In this document: positions 53,816-64,000 of the stretch, in pieces
Layout: each line of letters starts with the position of its first letter
Numbering within the stretch: the first letter of the stretch is position 1
Assembly (NCBI GenBank): GCA_039654915.1
Contig: CM077597.1
Location: forward strand, 76,758,001 to 76,822,000
Source: Aquilaria yunnanensis
Lineage: Eukaryota; Streptophyta; Magnoliopsida; Malvales; Thymelaeaceae
Length of the DNA stretch: 64,000 nucleotides
Direction of reading: 5' to 3'
Program-made: the position numbers and the translations under genes
Notes under the pieces: model-generated
What the model saw: the letters and a program-made list of their open reading frames with translations, nothing else
What the model was told of the DNA's origin: nothing
The model's database searches: none

Positions 53816-54445
53816 ATGGAGAAAACCTCCACTCGTAAATCCCGAAGTATTTGTGTATTTTCTGGAGCTTCTCCTGGAGAAGATGAAGAGTACTTAAAGG
53901 CAGCCAACCATTTGGGTAGTGTATTAGCTGAGCGAAAAATACACTTAGTTTATGGAGGAGGTAGTGTCGGATTAATGGGAGCTGTAGCATCAGCAGCATC
54001 TTTAGGAGGAAGCCAGGTTCTGGGTATTATCCCTGCATCTCTGAAATCGGTTTCTGGGGGCACAATTGGAGAAGAGCTAGTGGTTAAAAATCTGCAAGAG
54101 CGTTTGTTACAAATGCTTTTTAATGCTGATGCTTTTATCGCTCTACCAGGTGGCTTTGGCACATTAGGAGAAGTCTTCCAAATCGCTTCCATGGCCCAAC
54201 TTAATTTGCATCAAAAACCCATTGGGCTGTTAAATGTTAACTATTTCTTCGCAGGTCTATTATCTTTTATGAATCGTGCTGTGAAGCAGAAGTTTATCCC
54301 TGAGGTGGCACGACGAATCATAATATCCGCAACAACTGCTGAAGAATTGCTAGATAAAATGGAAGCTTTTGTTCCTGAACCAGATCCAGCAATGATCCAA
54401 ATAGACTGGACACGACAGTCTTTCCCGACCAGTTCACTCCCATAA
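53816..54445 (+). CDS. LOG-type cytokinin riboside 5'-monophosphate phosphoribohydrolase (right copy)
   Basis: 209 residues from ATG 53816, uninterrupted and intronless. Motifs: VYGGGSVGLMG at 45-55, SGGTIGEE at 80-87, Arg96 in NLQER, PGGFGTLGE at 111-119 and KPIGLLNV at 134-141. Known LOG proteins cleave the ribose 5-phosphate from cytokinin monophosphates to give active cytokinin, usually as dimers. Compared with typical plant LOG, the region between YGGG and PGGxGT is diverged (for example NLQERLLQM and TLGE), so it is an outlying member. Most differences from the left copy lie at 142-163 and the motif residues are unchanged. An unrelated family member with a nucleotide-binding role remains possible. 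Confidence 0.88.
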   Translation: MEKTSTRKSRSICVFSGASPGEDEEYLKAANHLGSVLAERKIHLVYGGGSVGLMGAVASAASLGGSQVLGIIPASLKSVSGGTIGEELVVKNLQERLLQMLFNADAFIALPGGFGTLGEVFQIASMAQLNLHQKPIGLLNVNYFFAGLLSFMNRAVKQKFIPEVARRIIISATTAEELLDKMEAFVPEPDPAMIQIDWTRQSFPTSSLP

Positions 54446-54995
54446 TGGTCATCTACTCACCCTGTTGAAGTATTGTGGAAGAAAGAAGCGATCTGATCCG
54501 TTTTTCTTGTCCTTTAGTTTTAATTATCAGCATTTTCTTTCGTATTTCGGTTTTTATTTTCAGGGAATTTCGTTATCTTATAAGATAGTTTCATCCATGC
54601 TGATATTAAAACCATAGGACAATGCCTTTAGGTTGGAATGGCTGAGTAAAGAGTAATTTTTATTACTCTTGAGACGCATCCTATTAGGTCTACTAGGCAT
54701 AACATTTTGGGGTAGTTAAGCTTTAACCTTATTTGGATGACATATCTCACAAGGGAATCTATATTTACTGAAGAAAATATTAGATGAACCTTGGATATTG
54801 ATTCCAAACATCCGTTCCCTTTACATAATTTGTCAGTGTTATTGTCATCATCAAGATTCACTCATCTTATCGAAGTTTAAATTTTTGCACTCACCTATTA
54901 TGAAAATTCACACTTTCGAAGAAAATTATTCCAATTTCAATTGCTTTTATATAAATTTCGCTCGAGGTCCTAAGGAAAGCTTCTTAGCCTCAAAA
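54446..54995 (+). other. 3' flank of the right LOG gene
   Basis: 550 bp matching 3876-4420 in inverse order. No domain recognised; probably the LOG 3' untranslated region leading to the satellite. Confidence 0.6.
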
Positions 54996-56655
54996 TCAAT
55001 TTTCATCATCAGGGTTTTAAGGATGGAACCTTTGCCTTGAAAAGAATCAATTTTCATCATCGGGGTTTTAAGGATGGAACCTTTGCCTCGAAAACAATCA
55101 ATTTTCATCATCGGGGTTTTAAGGATGGAACTTTTGCCTCGAAAATAATCAATTTTCATCATCGGGGTTTTAAGGATGGAACCTTTGCCTCGAAAACAAT
55201 CAATTTTCATCGGGGTTGTAAGGATGGAACCCTTGCCTCGAAAATAATCAATTTTCATCATCAGGGTTTTAAGGATGGAACCTTTGCCTTGAAAAGAATC
55301 AATTTTCATCATCGGGGTTTTAAGGATGGAACCTTTGCCTCGAAAATAATCAATTTTCATCATCGGGGTTTTAAGGATGGAACCTTTGCCTCGAAAATAA
55401 TCAATTTTCATCATCGGGGTTTTAAGGATGGAACCTTTGCCTCGAAAATAATCAATTTTCATCATCGGGGTTTTAAGGATGGAACCTTTGCCTCGAAAAC
55501 AATCAATTTTCATCGGGGTTTTAAGGATGAAACCTTTGCCTCGAAAACAATCAATTTTCATCATCGGGGTTTTAAGGATGGAACCTTTGCCTCGAAAATA
55601 ATCAATTTTCATCATCGGGGTTTTAAGGATGGAACCTTTGCCTCGAAAACAATCAATTTTCATCATCGGGGTTTTAAGGATGGAACCTTTGCCTCGAAAA
55701 TAATCAATTTTCATCATCGGGGTTTTAAGGATGGAACTTTTGCCTCAAAAATAATCAATTTTCATCATCGGGGTTTTAAGGATGGAACCTTTGCCTCGAA
55801 AACAATCAATTTTCATCATCGGGGTTTTAAGGATGGAACCTTTGCCTCGAAAATAATCAATTTTCATCATCAAGGTTTTAAGGATGGAACCTTTGCCTCG
55901 AAAACAATCAATCAATTCGAGGCTTTAAGGATGGAACCTTTACCTCGACATCAATCAATCAATTCGAGGTTTTAAGGATGGAACCTTTACCTCGACATCA
56001 ATCAATCAATTCGAGGTTTTAAGGATGGAACCTTTGCCTCGAGATCAATCAATCAATCCGAGGTTTTAAGGATAGAACCTTTGCCTCGAGATCAATCAAT
56101 CAATCCGGGGTTTTAAGGATGGAACCTTTGCCTCGAGATCAATCAATCAATCCGAGGTTTTAAGGATAGAACCTTTGCCTCGAGATCAATCAATCAATCC
56201 GGGGTTTTAAGGATGGAACCTTTGCCTCGAGATCAATTATCAATCCGAGGTTTTAAGGATGGAACCTTTGCCTCGACATCAATCAATCAATTAGAGGTTT
56301 TAAGGATGGAACCTTTGCCTCGGGATCAATCAATCAATCCGAGGTTTTAAGGATAGAACCTTTGCCTCGAGATCAATCAATCAATCCGGGGTTTTAAGGA
56401 TGGAACCTTTGCCTCGAGATCAATCAATCAATCCGGGGTTTTAAGGATGGAACCTTTGCCTCGAGATCAATTATCAATCCGAGGTTTTAAGGATGGAACC
56501 TTTGCCTCGACATCAATCAATCAATTCGAGGTTTTAAGGATGGAACCTTTGCCTCGACATCAATCAATCAATCCGGGGTTTTAAGGATGGAACCTTTGCC
56601 TCGAGATCAATCAATCAATCCGAGGTTTTAAGGATGGAACCTTTGCCTCGAAAAC
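54996..56655 (+). repeat. Satellite-like tandem array, 51 and 47 bp units (right element)
   Basis: The first 0.9 kb (to about 55905) consists of 51-bp units containing CATCATCGGGGTTTTAAGGA and CTTTGCCTCGAAAA; since 51 is divisible by three, stop-free frames of 256 and 312 codons appear on both strands. The rest is 44-47-bp units with (ATCA)n spacers. Homogeneous blocks point to recent local amplification. Confidence 0.95.
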
Positions 56656-56912
56656 AAATAATCAATCAATCAGTCCATCTTACAACGATAGAAGCTTTCC
56701 TATCGTTAGAGGTTCTAAGGACATTTCCTTAACCTAAAACAAACAATCAATCCATCAGTCCATCTTACAACGATAGGAGCTTTCCTATCGTTAGAGGTTC
56801 TAAGGACCTTTCCTTAACCTCAAACAAATAATCAATCAATCAGTCCATCTTACAACAATAGGAGCTTTCCTATCGTTAGAGGTTTTAAGGACCTTTCCTT
56901 AAACCTTAGTGT
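56656..56912 (+). repeat. Three hairpin-bearing ~85-90 bp repeats (right element)
   Basis: Units with TCTTACAACGATAGGAGCTT and TCCTATCGTTAGAGGTT. Stem CGATAGGA/TCCTATCG is perfect in the second unit, while the first and third have one change each. Confidence 0.85.
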
Positions 56913-56947
56913 TTGGGCGGCGAGAACATTCTCAATGCCTACCTAAG

Positions 56948-57035
56948 CCGGACGAAATTTGGTAACGACTTTGCATACATCATGTCCCATGAAGCATGCA
57001 AAGGGGGGCAGCTGTTGACACCCAATTTCGTCCGG
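56948..57035 (+). other. Nested inverted repeats around the polypurine tract (right copy)
   Basis: CCGGACGAAATT at 56948-56959 pairs with AATTTCGTCCGG at 57024-57035 inside the LTR. CTTTGCAT at 56969-56976 pairs with ATGCAAAG at 56996-57003, whose last bases belong to the polypurine tract. Confidence 0.85.
56998..57012 (+). other. Polypurine tract (right element)
   Basis: GCAAAGGGGGGCAGC directly before the TGTTGACACC of the 3' LTR. Confidence 0.88.
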
Positions 57036-59663
57036 GTGTTTTAAAATTTTGAAAAAAAATTTTATTAAAAAAAATTAATTTAAAAAAATATATATTACTA
57101 TTATTATTAAAAAAAATTTAATTAGTTTAAAATATATTTTTTTTTTGTGAAAATTTGATTTAAAATGATATATGTGTGAATATGTGTATGTTTGAAATAA
57201 AATAAAATTTCATGAAAAAAATGACAAAAAATTAAAAGTTTGAGGTAAAAATGACAAAATGGAGAAGTTTCGGAAAAAATTGACAAATTCTAAAAGTTCC
57301 AGGAGCATTTGGTAGTTTGTCACATAAAATTTTGAGCCTGCCGACGTTTTTGGCTCCAATTGACAGAAAACGACAAAATTGTCAAAATCAGAAGCTTCAG
57401 GAACTTATCCAGAGGCTGAGAGACGTAAAGGACTAAAATTGTCATTTTACCAATTTAAAAGATAAGTTTGAAATTTTTTATTAATTTATCCATCAACAGT
57501 TCAGCTAAACTTCCTCTATAAATAGCCCCCCAAATTTTGTGCTGAACACAGAAAAAAATACAGAGAAAGCTTAGAGCTCCGTTTTAAAAAATAGAAAAAA
57601 TTACTTCCTTAGCCCCTGGCTCTCCTTCCTTTCTCCAGAAAATCCCAAAATTTTTTATTTTGACAGTTCGACCATCTTCTTCCTTCCATTTCCCGTGCGT
57701 TCTCTCTCTCTCTCCTCTCGTTTTCTCTCTCTTTCTCCTTCCTCTGCCGGCCGTCGCCTGCCGCCGCTCCGTCCGCGCCGCCGCCACGCCGCCGCTGCGT
57801 TCCTCCCTTGCGCCACCCTGCCCTTCCTCTTCCTCCCCTGCGCCGTGCCTGCTCCTCCCTCCTCCTCCCTCGCGTGTGCTCTGTCTCACGTTCACAGCAA
57901 AATTCAAAATTAAAACTAAAGGGTACAACCCTTGTTTTGTCCTCTATTTTTTTTATTTCTTTCACTTTGGTCACTAACCTTTTATTTTGTTCTTGCAGAA
58001 TTAATTCCTAACTATTTTAATTTTTACTTGTTTTACTTATTTGTTATTATTACTAACCCTTTTTTTTTTTGTTATTAACTTACTAACAACTAACTTTTAA
58101 TATTATTATTGTTACTAACCTTTTAATTTTTGCATTATTACTAACTTTTATAATTGTTGTTAACAATTAATTAACTTTTTATTATTGTTGTTAATTAATT
58201 AATTTAATTAACTTGGCTAACTTTTTATTATTGTTGTTAATTAATTTAATTAACTTGTCTAACTTTTTATTATTTTTGTTAATTAATTAATTAACTTCGC
58301 TAACTTTTATTGTTGTTAATTAATTAATTTAATTAACTTGGCTAACTTTTATTGTTGTTAATTAATTAATTTAATTAACTTGACTAACTTTTTATTATTG
58401 TTGTTAATTAATTAATTTAATTAACTTGACTAACTTTTTATTATTGTTGTTAATTAATTAATTTAATTAACTTGACTAACTTTTTATTATTGTTGTTAAT
58501 CAATTAATTTAATTAACTTGACTAACTTTTTATTATTGTTGTTAATCAATTAATTTAATTAAACTTGGCTAGTTTTTATTATTGTTGTTAATTAATTTAA
58601 TTAACTTTGCTAACCTTTATTATTATTTATTTTTAAAGTGGATGGCCAAAAAGCCCCACTTTATTATTATTAATTTTCCTTTATATAATTTTTTTTTTAA
58701 TTTAATTCACCTTTACCCTTACTTAAATAAATAAATGAAAATTAAAAGAAGATTATTTTTTTAAGCCTAATAAAAATAATTTTTTAAAAAGCCAATTATT
58801 TTTATTTTTCTTTTATAAATTGAATAATTATTTAAATAATAAATAACTTTCACTAAAAAAAAACTAAAAGAAAGATAAGAAAAAGATAAGAAAGATAAGA
58901 AAAAGATAAAAAAAAGAAAAGAAAGAAAGAAAAGAAAGAAAAGAAAAAGAAAAGATAAAAAAAGAAAAGAAAGAAAGAAAAGAAAGAAAAGAAAAAGAAA
59001 AGAAAAGAAAAGAAAGAAAAGAAAGGAAAAATAAAACTAAAAGAAAGATAAAATCAAAAAGAAAGAAAAGAAAGAAAGAAAAGAAAGAAAAGAAAAGAAA
59101 GTGTAAAGAATAAAAAATAAATTTTTTAGATTATTAATAAATCTAAAAACAAAAGACTTACAAATTAGTAATAATAAATTCCATAAAAATAATAATTATA
59201 TAACTAACAATTAATTAAAGTAATTTCCATATCCGGATGATCTAGCAGGATCTACGGTTTGGAAAATATCAAACTTTCAAAATAAATAAATTAAATAAAA
59301 AGATAAAAATCCATATTTTTACGATATGGATTAAAATTTTCACCAAATTCCGTGTCCAAATGACTCGGCAGAGTCCATGGTTCGGAAGTATAAAATTCTA
59401 TACAAATTAATTACTAAAAATTCACATCCGATTAATTCAGTTAAAAATTCTAGATTGAAAATTAACTGAAATTTATTTAAAAGCAAAGCGAAACAAAATT
59501 AAAATCAACTAAGGTGCCAATTTTTGGGCGTTTTAACAAAGTTGTTTTAACGTAACCGTACTCCCGAACCCCCGAACTCTCGTAGACCAATATTTAAGGT
59601 GACCAATCGACCTAGGTAAACTGATTGGTGGCGACTCCCGAAAACGATCCGCACGTTGCCACA
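57013..59663 (+). repeat. 3' LTR of the right element
   Basis: 2651 bp, the same length as the 5' LTR; every stretch compared by eye is identical at an offset of 14555. Ends CCACA before the GCACC duplication. Confidence 0.95.
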
Positions 59664-59668
59664 GCACC
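59664..59668. other. Target-site duplication, right side (GCACC)
   Basis: Matches 42453-42457. Confidence 0.9.
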
Positions 59669-60960
59669 TAAAAAATTCTCCATGCATTATTGATAAGGGG
59701 CTCAAATGGTCCCGTTTCTCTAGGGCTGGCATCTTACAGCTCTCCAAAACCCAATTTTTTATTTTTGGACAAGCGTGCATTAATGCTTTGGCATGTACCG
59801 TCGCTTTCTCAAAATTTGTAGTTTTAAAATCCTCACCAAACTAACTTCTTTTCTATATATATATATATATATTCTACTCAAGGGCATTTTATTCTGCAAG
59901 TGAATCATTAATCTCCTTCAAAATCTACTTAAGGTAGTTGAATCTCTTTGGCGATTAATACTCATTTTATTTGAAATGAGAAGTGTTCCTAATTTTTGGA
60001 GGTTATATCTTACCCCCTTTTCCAATTTCCCTAAACCCACTAATTCTAAATAATTGGAACTCCGGTCATTCATGTACTCATTAAAAGCGAAATCATATAG
60101 CCTTGTCGTCCTTAAAGTAAATCACTCAGTTTGATATGGATTAGGAAACTTAATTAAGACTTTGGAAAATTATAAATAAAAAAAAAAGTTATGTGGGTTT
60201 CATTTTGTTTAAGAGGTGGAAACCTTGTACATATATGTTGGGGGAACAATATAAAATCTATCACTAACGTTTGGGCTGAGTTTTCCATAAAAATTTTATT
60301 TAATACCAGTATGTAATTAGTCTGAGACCAGACTTTTGACTAATGTTATAGCCTAATACTAGACATACTACCAACCATTAAAAAACTAATGAAAAAAGAA
60401 AAAAGAAATATTAGATTTTGATATCTTAGGGTATAATGTAACTTTTAGCAAATTTCTCAAACTTCATCTAATTGATTTAATAACCTGGAATCACGTATTG
60501 ATATCATCCGAAGTATACCCAAAGGTACCAGGTTATCGGGCCTAAGACCCAATTGACGATTGAGAGCCATTAAAGTCTATATAGGCTTAAAATCTAGGAC
60601 ACAGACTTATTAAGTTCACCGTTTAATTATTAATATAATGAGTATCTCTCATTTTTTTCTGAGTTGTATGTTTTTATATTTACTAATTTGAGCATCAAAG
60701 GGACTTCTTCGGATATCACCACCTTGCTTGTTTTTTGTCTTTACATGTAAGTCACCGGAGCCGCCTGCTCATTTATGTTCGTCTGCCAGTCGTCGGACTT
60801 CCAAGCACTTTGCTTACAACGTAAATGCACCCCAAAATTTCATGCTTTGCTCGTTTGGAAGCTTTGCGAGTTTGATACTTATGAACTCAAATGGAAGAAT
60901 TGTAACAGGCTAAAAATAAAAACCGAAATTGATCAAAAGTGCAGTGTTCCCAAACTTAAA
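59669..60960. other. Intergenic sequence without a supportable feature
   Basis: AT-rich, with a short (TA)n run at 59857-59871. Short ORFs (59656-59844, 60728-60913) show no recognisable domain. Confidence 0.5.
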
Positions 60961-60964
60961 ATAA

Positions 60965-61375
60965 TTTCTTATAGTTTGGCCAAATTTACACTTTACCCCC
61001 TTATTTATGAAAAACTACAATTCACCCCACTTATTTTACACCATCCAACAATTTCTGCAACTCTAAGTTAAACTATACAATAGTTATCATTCAATAATTT
61101 TAATCTCTTCAATATTTTTTTACAGTTATTAGACATTTTAAACTGTTAATTTTTCTTTTCCGTAAATGTATTTTCCTCCCTGTAATGCATATTAGTATTT
61201 TTTAAATATCAGTTAACAATGAAAAAAATATTAAAAATTTTGAAATTACTAGTATATAATTAGCAGAGAATTTAAATTAATTTTTCAAAAGTTGTTATAA
61301 AACAGTGTAAAGAGAGCATGAGGTACAGTATAGGTTAGCCTATTGCATGGGGGGAGGGTCTGTAATTTTCCCTTA
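60965..61375. mobile_element. MITE-like inverted-repeat element, copy 2
   Basis: Left end CCAAATTTACACTTTACCCC and right end AGTGTAAAGAGAGCATGAGG plus GGGGGAGGGTCTGTAATTTT are imperfect inverses. It shares TTTTTTTACAG, ATATTAAAAA, TTGAAATTACTAG and AAGTTGTTAT with copy 1 at 39350-39815. Confidence 0.6.
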
Positions 61376-63405
61376 TTTTGATTGGCCTAAGTTTACGACT
61401 AATGCTATATCATTACAGAAAATTAATTTGCCACCACGTTATTCAGCAGCGTTGGAGATGAGGTTGTGGTGCAAGAAGAGGTGCGGCAAAGGCGAGAGCG
61501 ATGGAGGAGGACGACGACAACAAGTGCTTGAGACGGCCCACCGAGGTGGCAGAAGGGAGGTTGTAGAGGTGCAGATGGTGTGATCAGAGGAGTCGAAAGC
61601 CAGGACGAGGGTTTCCTCTTCTCTTCCTGTTAGCGCCGTGGTCACTGAGTTACGGTGTGGTGAAAAAACGAGGCACTGTCAAATTTACAACAAAAAAATA
61701 AAACATAAATAGTAGATGTATACTTGAGTTAAATGTTTAATAGTAAACTTTTAGGCTGATAAAATAGTAATGAAAAATCTACCCCTTTTGGTAAATCTCT
61801 GGTGGCAAATATGGTAGAACTTATTTAACTTTAACTTTCCTTGTCTTTTCACTTTTTCTTTAATTGATAGATCAATGTCTCTTCACTTTGTCAATCAACT
61901 GTCTTGTTTTCAGTCTTCCGATATTAATCTTTTGATAGATATGTTTGGTAATTATTATTTTCTTATTTAGAATAGTTGTTTAAAATGTATATTTATATCT
62001 AAATGGTACGAGTAAATACTTTTTTTTTATCTAAAAAATACATAAATCAGTATTTTTAGGTAATGTATGTAAGAGGCTGAAGTTGAACTCTAGATTTATC
62101 CCAAATATTCCCTAGATGTTCCTTAACCTACTCACCTGAGCAAGCTAGGACATTGTTTGGTAATTATGACCTTATATTACCAACTCATAAACTTTTTCAT
62201 AAAGGCTGAATTCTATTAAGTGTCCTTAAACTATACTCTCTATTGCAATCTATCCTAAAGCTAAGAAAAGCTGCAAACTTATCCCTTGACTACCATCTGA
62301 TTGCATGAACTACCCCTCCGGCTCCTCCCAGCCAATAGGAATTCAAGGGGCAGTTCATTTAGAATTAATTCAATTAATCTGGGTTTATTATTCCTTTACT
62401 CAACAGTTCTATAAGTGCTATTGAGTAAGTAAAAACAAAAGTGTCTTCTCTCTCCTCACTCTAGACAATTTCATGAGGCGTACTTTCACCCAGCTACTCA
62501 CCTCTCTAGTCCACTCACCTCTCTAGTCCGGCCACCTTTCTTATTTCCTTGCATCTGAATGGCTGGGGTTCCCAAATAGCAGGTTCGATTATGTGTAACT
62601 GGATCTGAGGCCGTCACTCACCAGCTGTGGTGGAAACGCAAATGACCTGTAAGATAGATTACAATGAAGAGGTTGCATGATTTATTCCTAATGCTCATTT
62701 GTCTAAGAATGAGAAAAGAGAAGAATCATTTAATTGATGGTAATAGCTTGTAAATTAGATGAACACCAACCCTTAGTTTTATTTCTTTAGTTTGACCCAC
62801 CGAATAATGAGGATCATTAATGGGTTTAATATGAAAAGAATTGATCTTTTACTTTAGTTTTATTTAATTTTGTCTGATTTGGTCCCATATTTTGAAGTAT
62901 AACTGAACGATTGAACTATGTAAAATACATCAATTTTCTCATAGCTTTTTATTTAGTCCAACCAGGTCCCCTACTATAACTTTTAAAGTTCATCCCATAA
63001 GAGCACACAGCAATAGCCAGAAGGATTTATCTACCAAGTTCCCAGCTCTCCAATGTAGAGCAAGTCATCATTCTCCTGGTGATTGGCGAAACCTTCTCAT
63101 TGATTCCTTTTTCCATATGACAATGCCTTCGCCAAACTCACTACTAAAATAACATTATTCCCTAACTACCATTACTAATAGTCTCACAGGATTATTAGTA
63201 ACAGGCCCTTGATAATAAATGCATTGAAAATTATTTTACCAACAGTTAAATGTTAAGCAGTTGATAATTTTCAGCGTTTGGTCAGTGGCAAATGAGCAGT
63301 TGGTAATTACCAACAATCTTAAATTGAACACTTAATAGCAATGGTCAAACTTTTACCAAAGCATTTGACTGTTGGTAAATTACCAATGTGTTTTGCGGCA
63401 GAATA
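61376..63405. other. Intergenic sequence, transposon-like in parts
   Basis: No gene supported. A G-rich purine stretch at 61450-61580 gives overlapping ORFs of no known domain. At 63130-63400, phrases such as TTTTCAGCGTTTGGTCAGTG and repeated TTGGTAATTACCAAC look like subterminal repeats of a DNA transposon, but no ends were found. Confidence 0.4.
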
Positions 63406-63409
63406 GGGC

Positions 63410-64000
63410 CCCAGTACCCTAAATGCAACCACTAGTAAGCTCTTAGCGAACTATGATCCCATTTAGGTTACAATTGGCTAGCTATTATTCGCAAAGTAAT
63501 TTAAATCATTATATGCAACTAGTTACTTAGCCTACCCTACACAGAAAATATGCATGTGTTGTCCTGGCTATGCAATAACTTGTAAATAAAACTATAAATG
63601 AAACCATGGTACTCCAGTTAATAAAACATAAGTTAAAACAAGCCAAGACATGAAAACTGTAGTTGCTTTAACTTCAAGTAACAACTGTGTGCATATATCT
63701 TAACCTTATATGCACCCAAATGTAACTCTAGTGTTATACACACAAATGGACACTAGTAGAGGCAACACTTAGTATGAAGAAATGTCATACATATAATAGT
63801 GACAACAATATCTACTAAGATCCACCCTTATCAACAATATCTACTAAGATCCACCCTTAGCTTTCCACCTAAGAAACCTAGCTTCAAGTGGCAAGCCTCA
63901 TTTTCCTTGTGCATACTTAGCTTTTGAAAGCTAAAAAGACAACTCTTTGGTCAATACTAGCTTACATTATAAGTATTCATTAACAACAAGATTCATACAT
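63410..64000. mobile_element. Possible LTR fragment related to 34540-34990
   Basis: It shares short ordered phrases with the insertion inside the LINE: TTACTTAGCCTAC-like, AAAACATAAGT, GTAACTCTAGTG-like, AAGATCCACCCTTAG-like, TCAAGTGGCAAGC-like and TTTTCCTTGTGC-like. Divergence is large and it runs off the window end. Confidence 0.4.

Larger units (their letters stand above)
42458..59663 (+). mobile_element. Complete cassette-bearing LTR retrotransposon, 17.2 kb (right copy)
   Basis: Two 2651-bp LTRs (42458-45108 and 57013-59663) that look identical flank an 11.9-kb internal region with primer-binding site, leader repeats, gag-like ORF, repeat spacer, CRP1-CRP2-CRP3-LOG cassette, satellite array, hairpin repeats and polypurine tract. 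A GCACC duplication flanks it. No pol domain is visible, so movement would need proteins from an autonomous relative. Apparently identical LTRs suggest a recent insertion. Confidence 0.93.

Noticed and set aside
54947..55975. Long ORFs of 256 and 312 codons in the right satellite (and 101 codons at 1910-2215)
   Set aside because: They arise because a 51-bp unit has no stops in certain frames; they exist on both strands and vanish in the 44-47-bp units.

Overview
The window is plant nuclear DNA, most likely from a eudicot. It is AT-rich and dense in long LTR retrotransposons, L1-type LINE remnants and small DNA transposons, and two host genes are visible. No bacterial or organellar features were seen. 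The species cannot be told from the sequence.

Layout. Positions 1-23629 hold a head-to-tail complex of one retrotransposon family on the minus strand: a partial 3' LTR (1-953), an internal region (954-12772), LTR A (12773-14593, cut short), a scrambled junction (14594-15531), LTR B (15532-18070), a deleted internal region (18071-20681) and LTR C (20682-23629). LTR C ends inside a LINE remnant (23630-25090). Next come a partial copy of a cysteine-rich exon (about 25118-25454) and a predicted two-exon gene for a secreted cysteine-rich protein (26683-32383). Its intron contains a 0.75 kb tandem duplication and a Mutator-like element with target-site duplication. A second decayed LINE (33984-39130), small transposons and an intact 220-residue plant gene of unknown function (40628-41290, minus) follow. 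Positions 42458-59663 are a complete plus-strand copy of the retrotransposon family, with two 2651-bp LTRs that look identical and a GCACC target-site duplication. The last 4 kb are small transposon remnants and unrecognised sequence.

Main point. The retrotransposon has the frame of a plant Ty3/gypsy element of Ogre/Tat type: long LTRs starting TGTTGACACCC, a primer-binding site, a gag-like ORF, a polypurine tract and satellite-like repeats near the 3' LTR. No protease, reverse transcriptase, RNase H or integrase was seen, so it looks non-autonomous. In the place of pol it carries a four-gene cassette: three tandem paralogues of a 182-residue basic, four-cysteine protein resembling the cysteine-rich nucleic-acid-binding proteins of carlaviruses, then an intronless 209-residue LOG-type protein (cytokinin-activating phosphoribohydrolase). 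CRP2, CRP3 and LOG each have their own TATA-type promoter; none was seen for CRP1. The cassette occurs twice, at 4421-7705 (minus) and 51104-54445 (plus). Each copy has one clear lesion in a different gene: a nonsense codon in left CRP3 and a lost ATG in right CRP1. Both LOG genes are intact.

How the parts may work together is inference. LTR transcription and gag would support mobilisation by an autonomous relative. The CRP proteins could counter silencing or alter host transcription, and LOG could raise active cytokinin. Everything here was read by eye; no database search was run.
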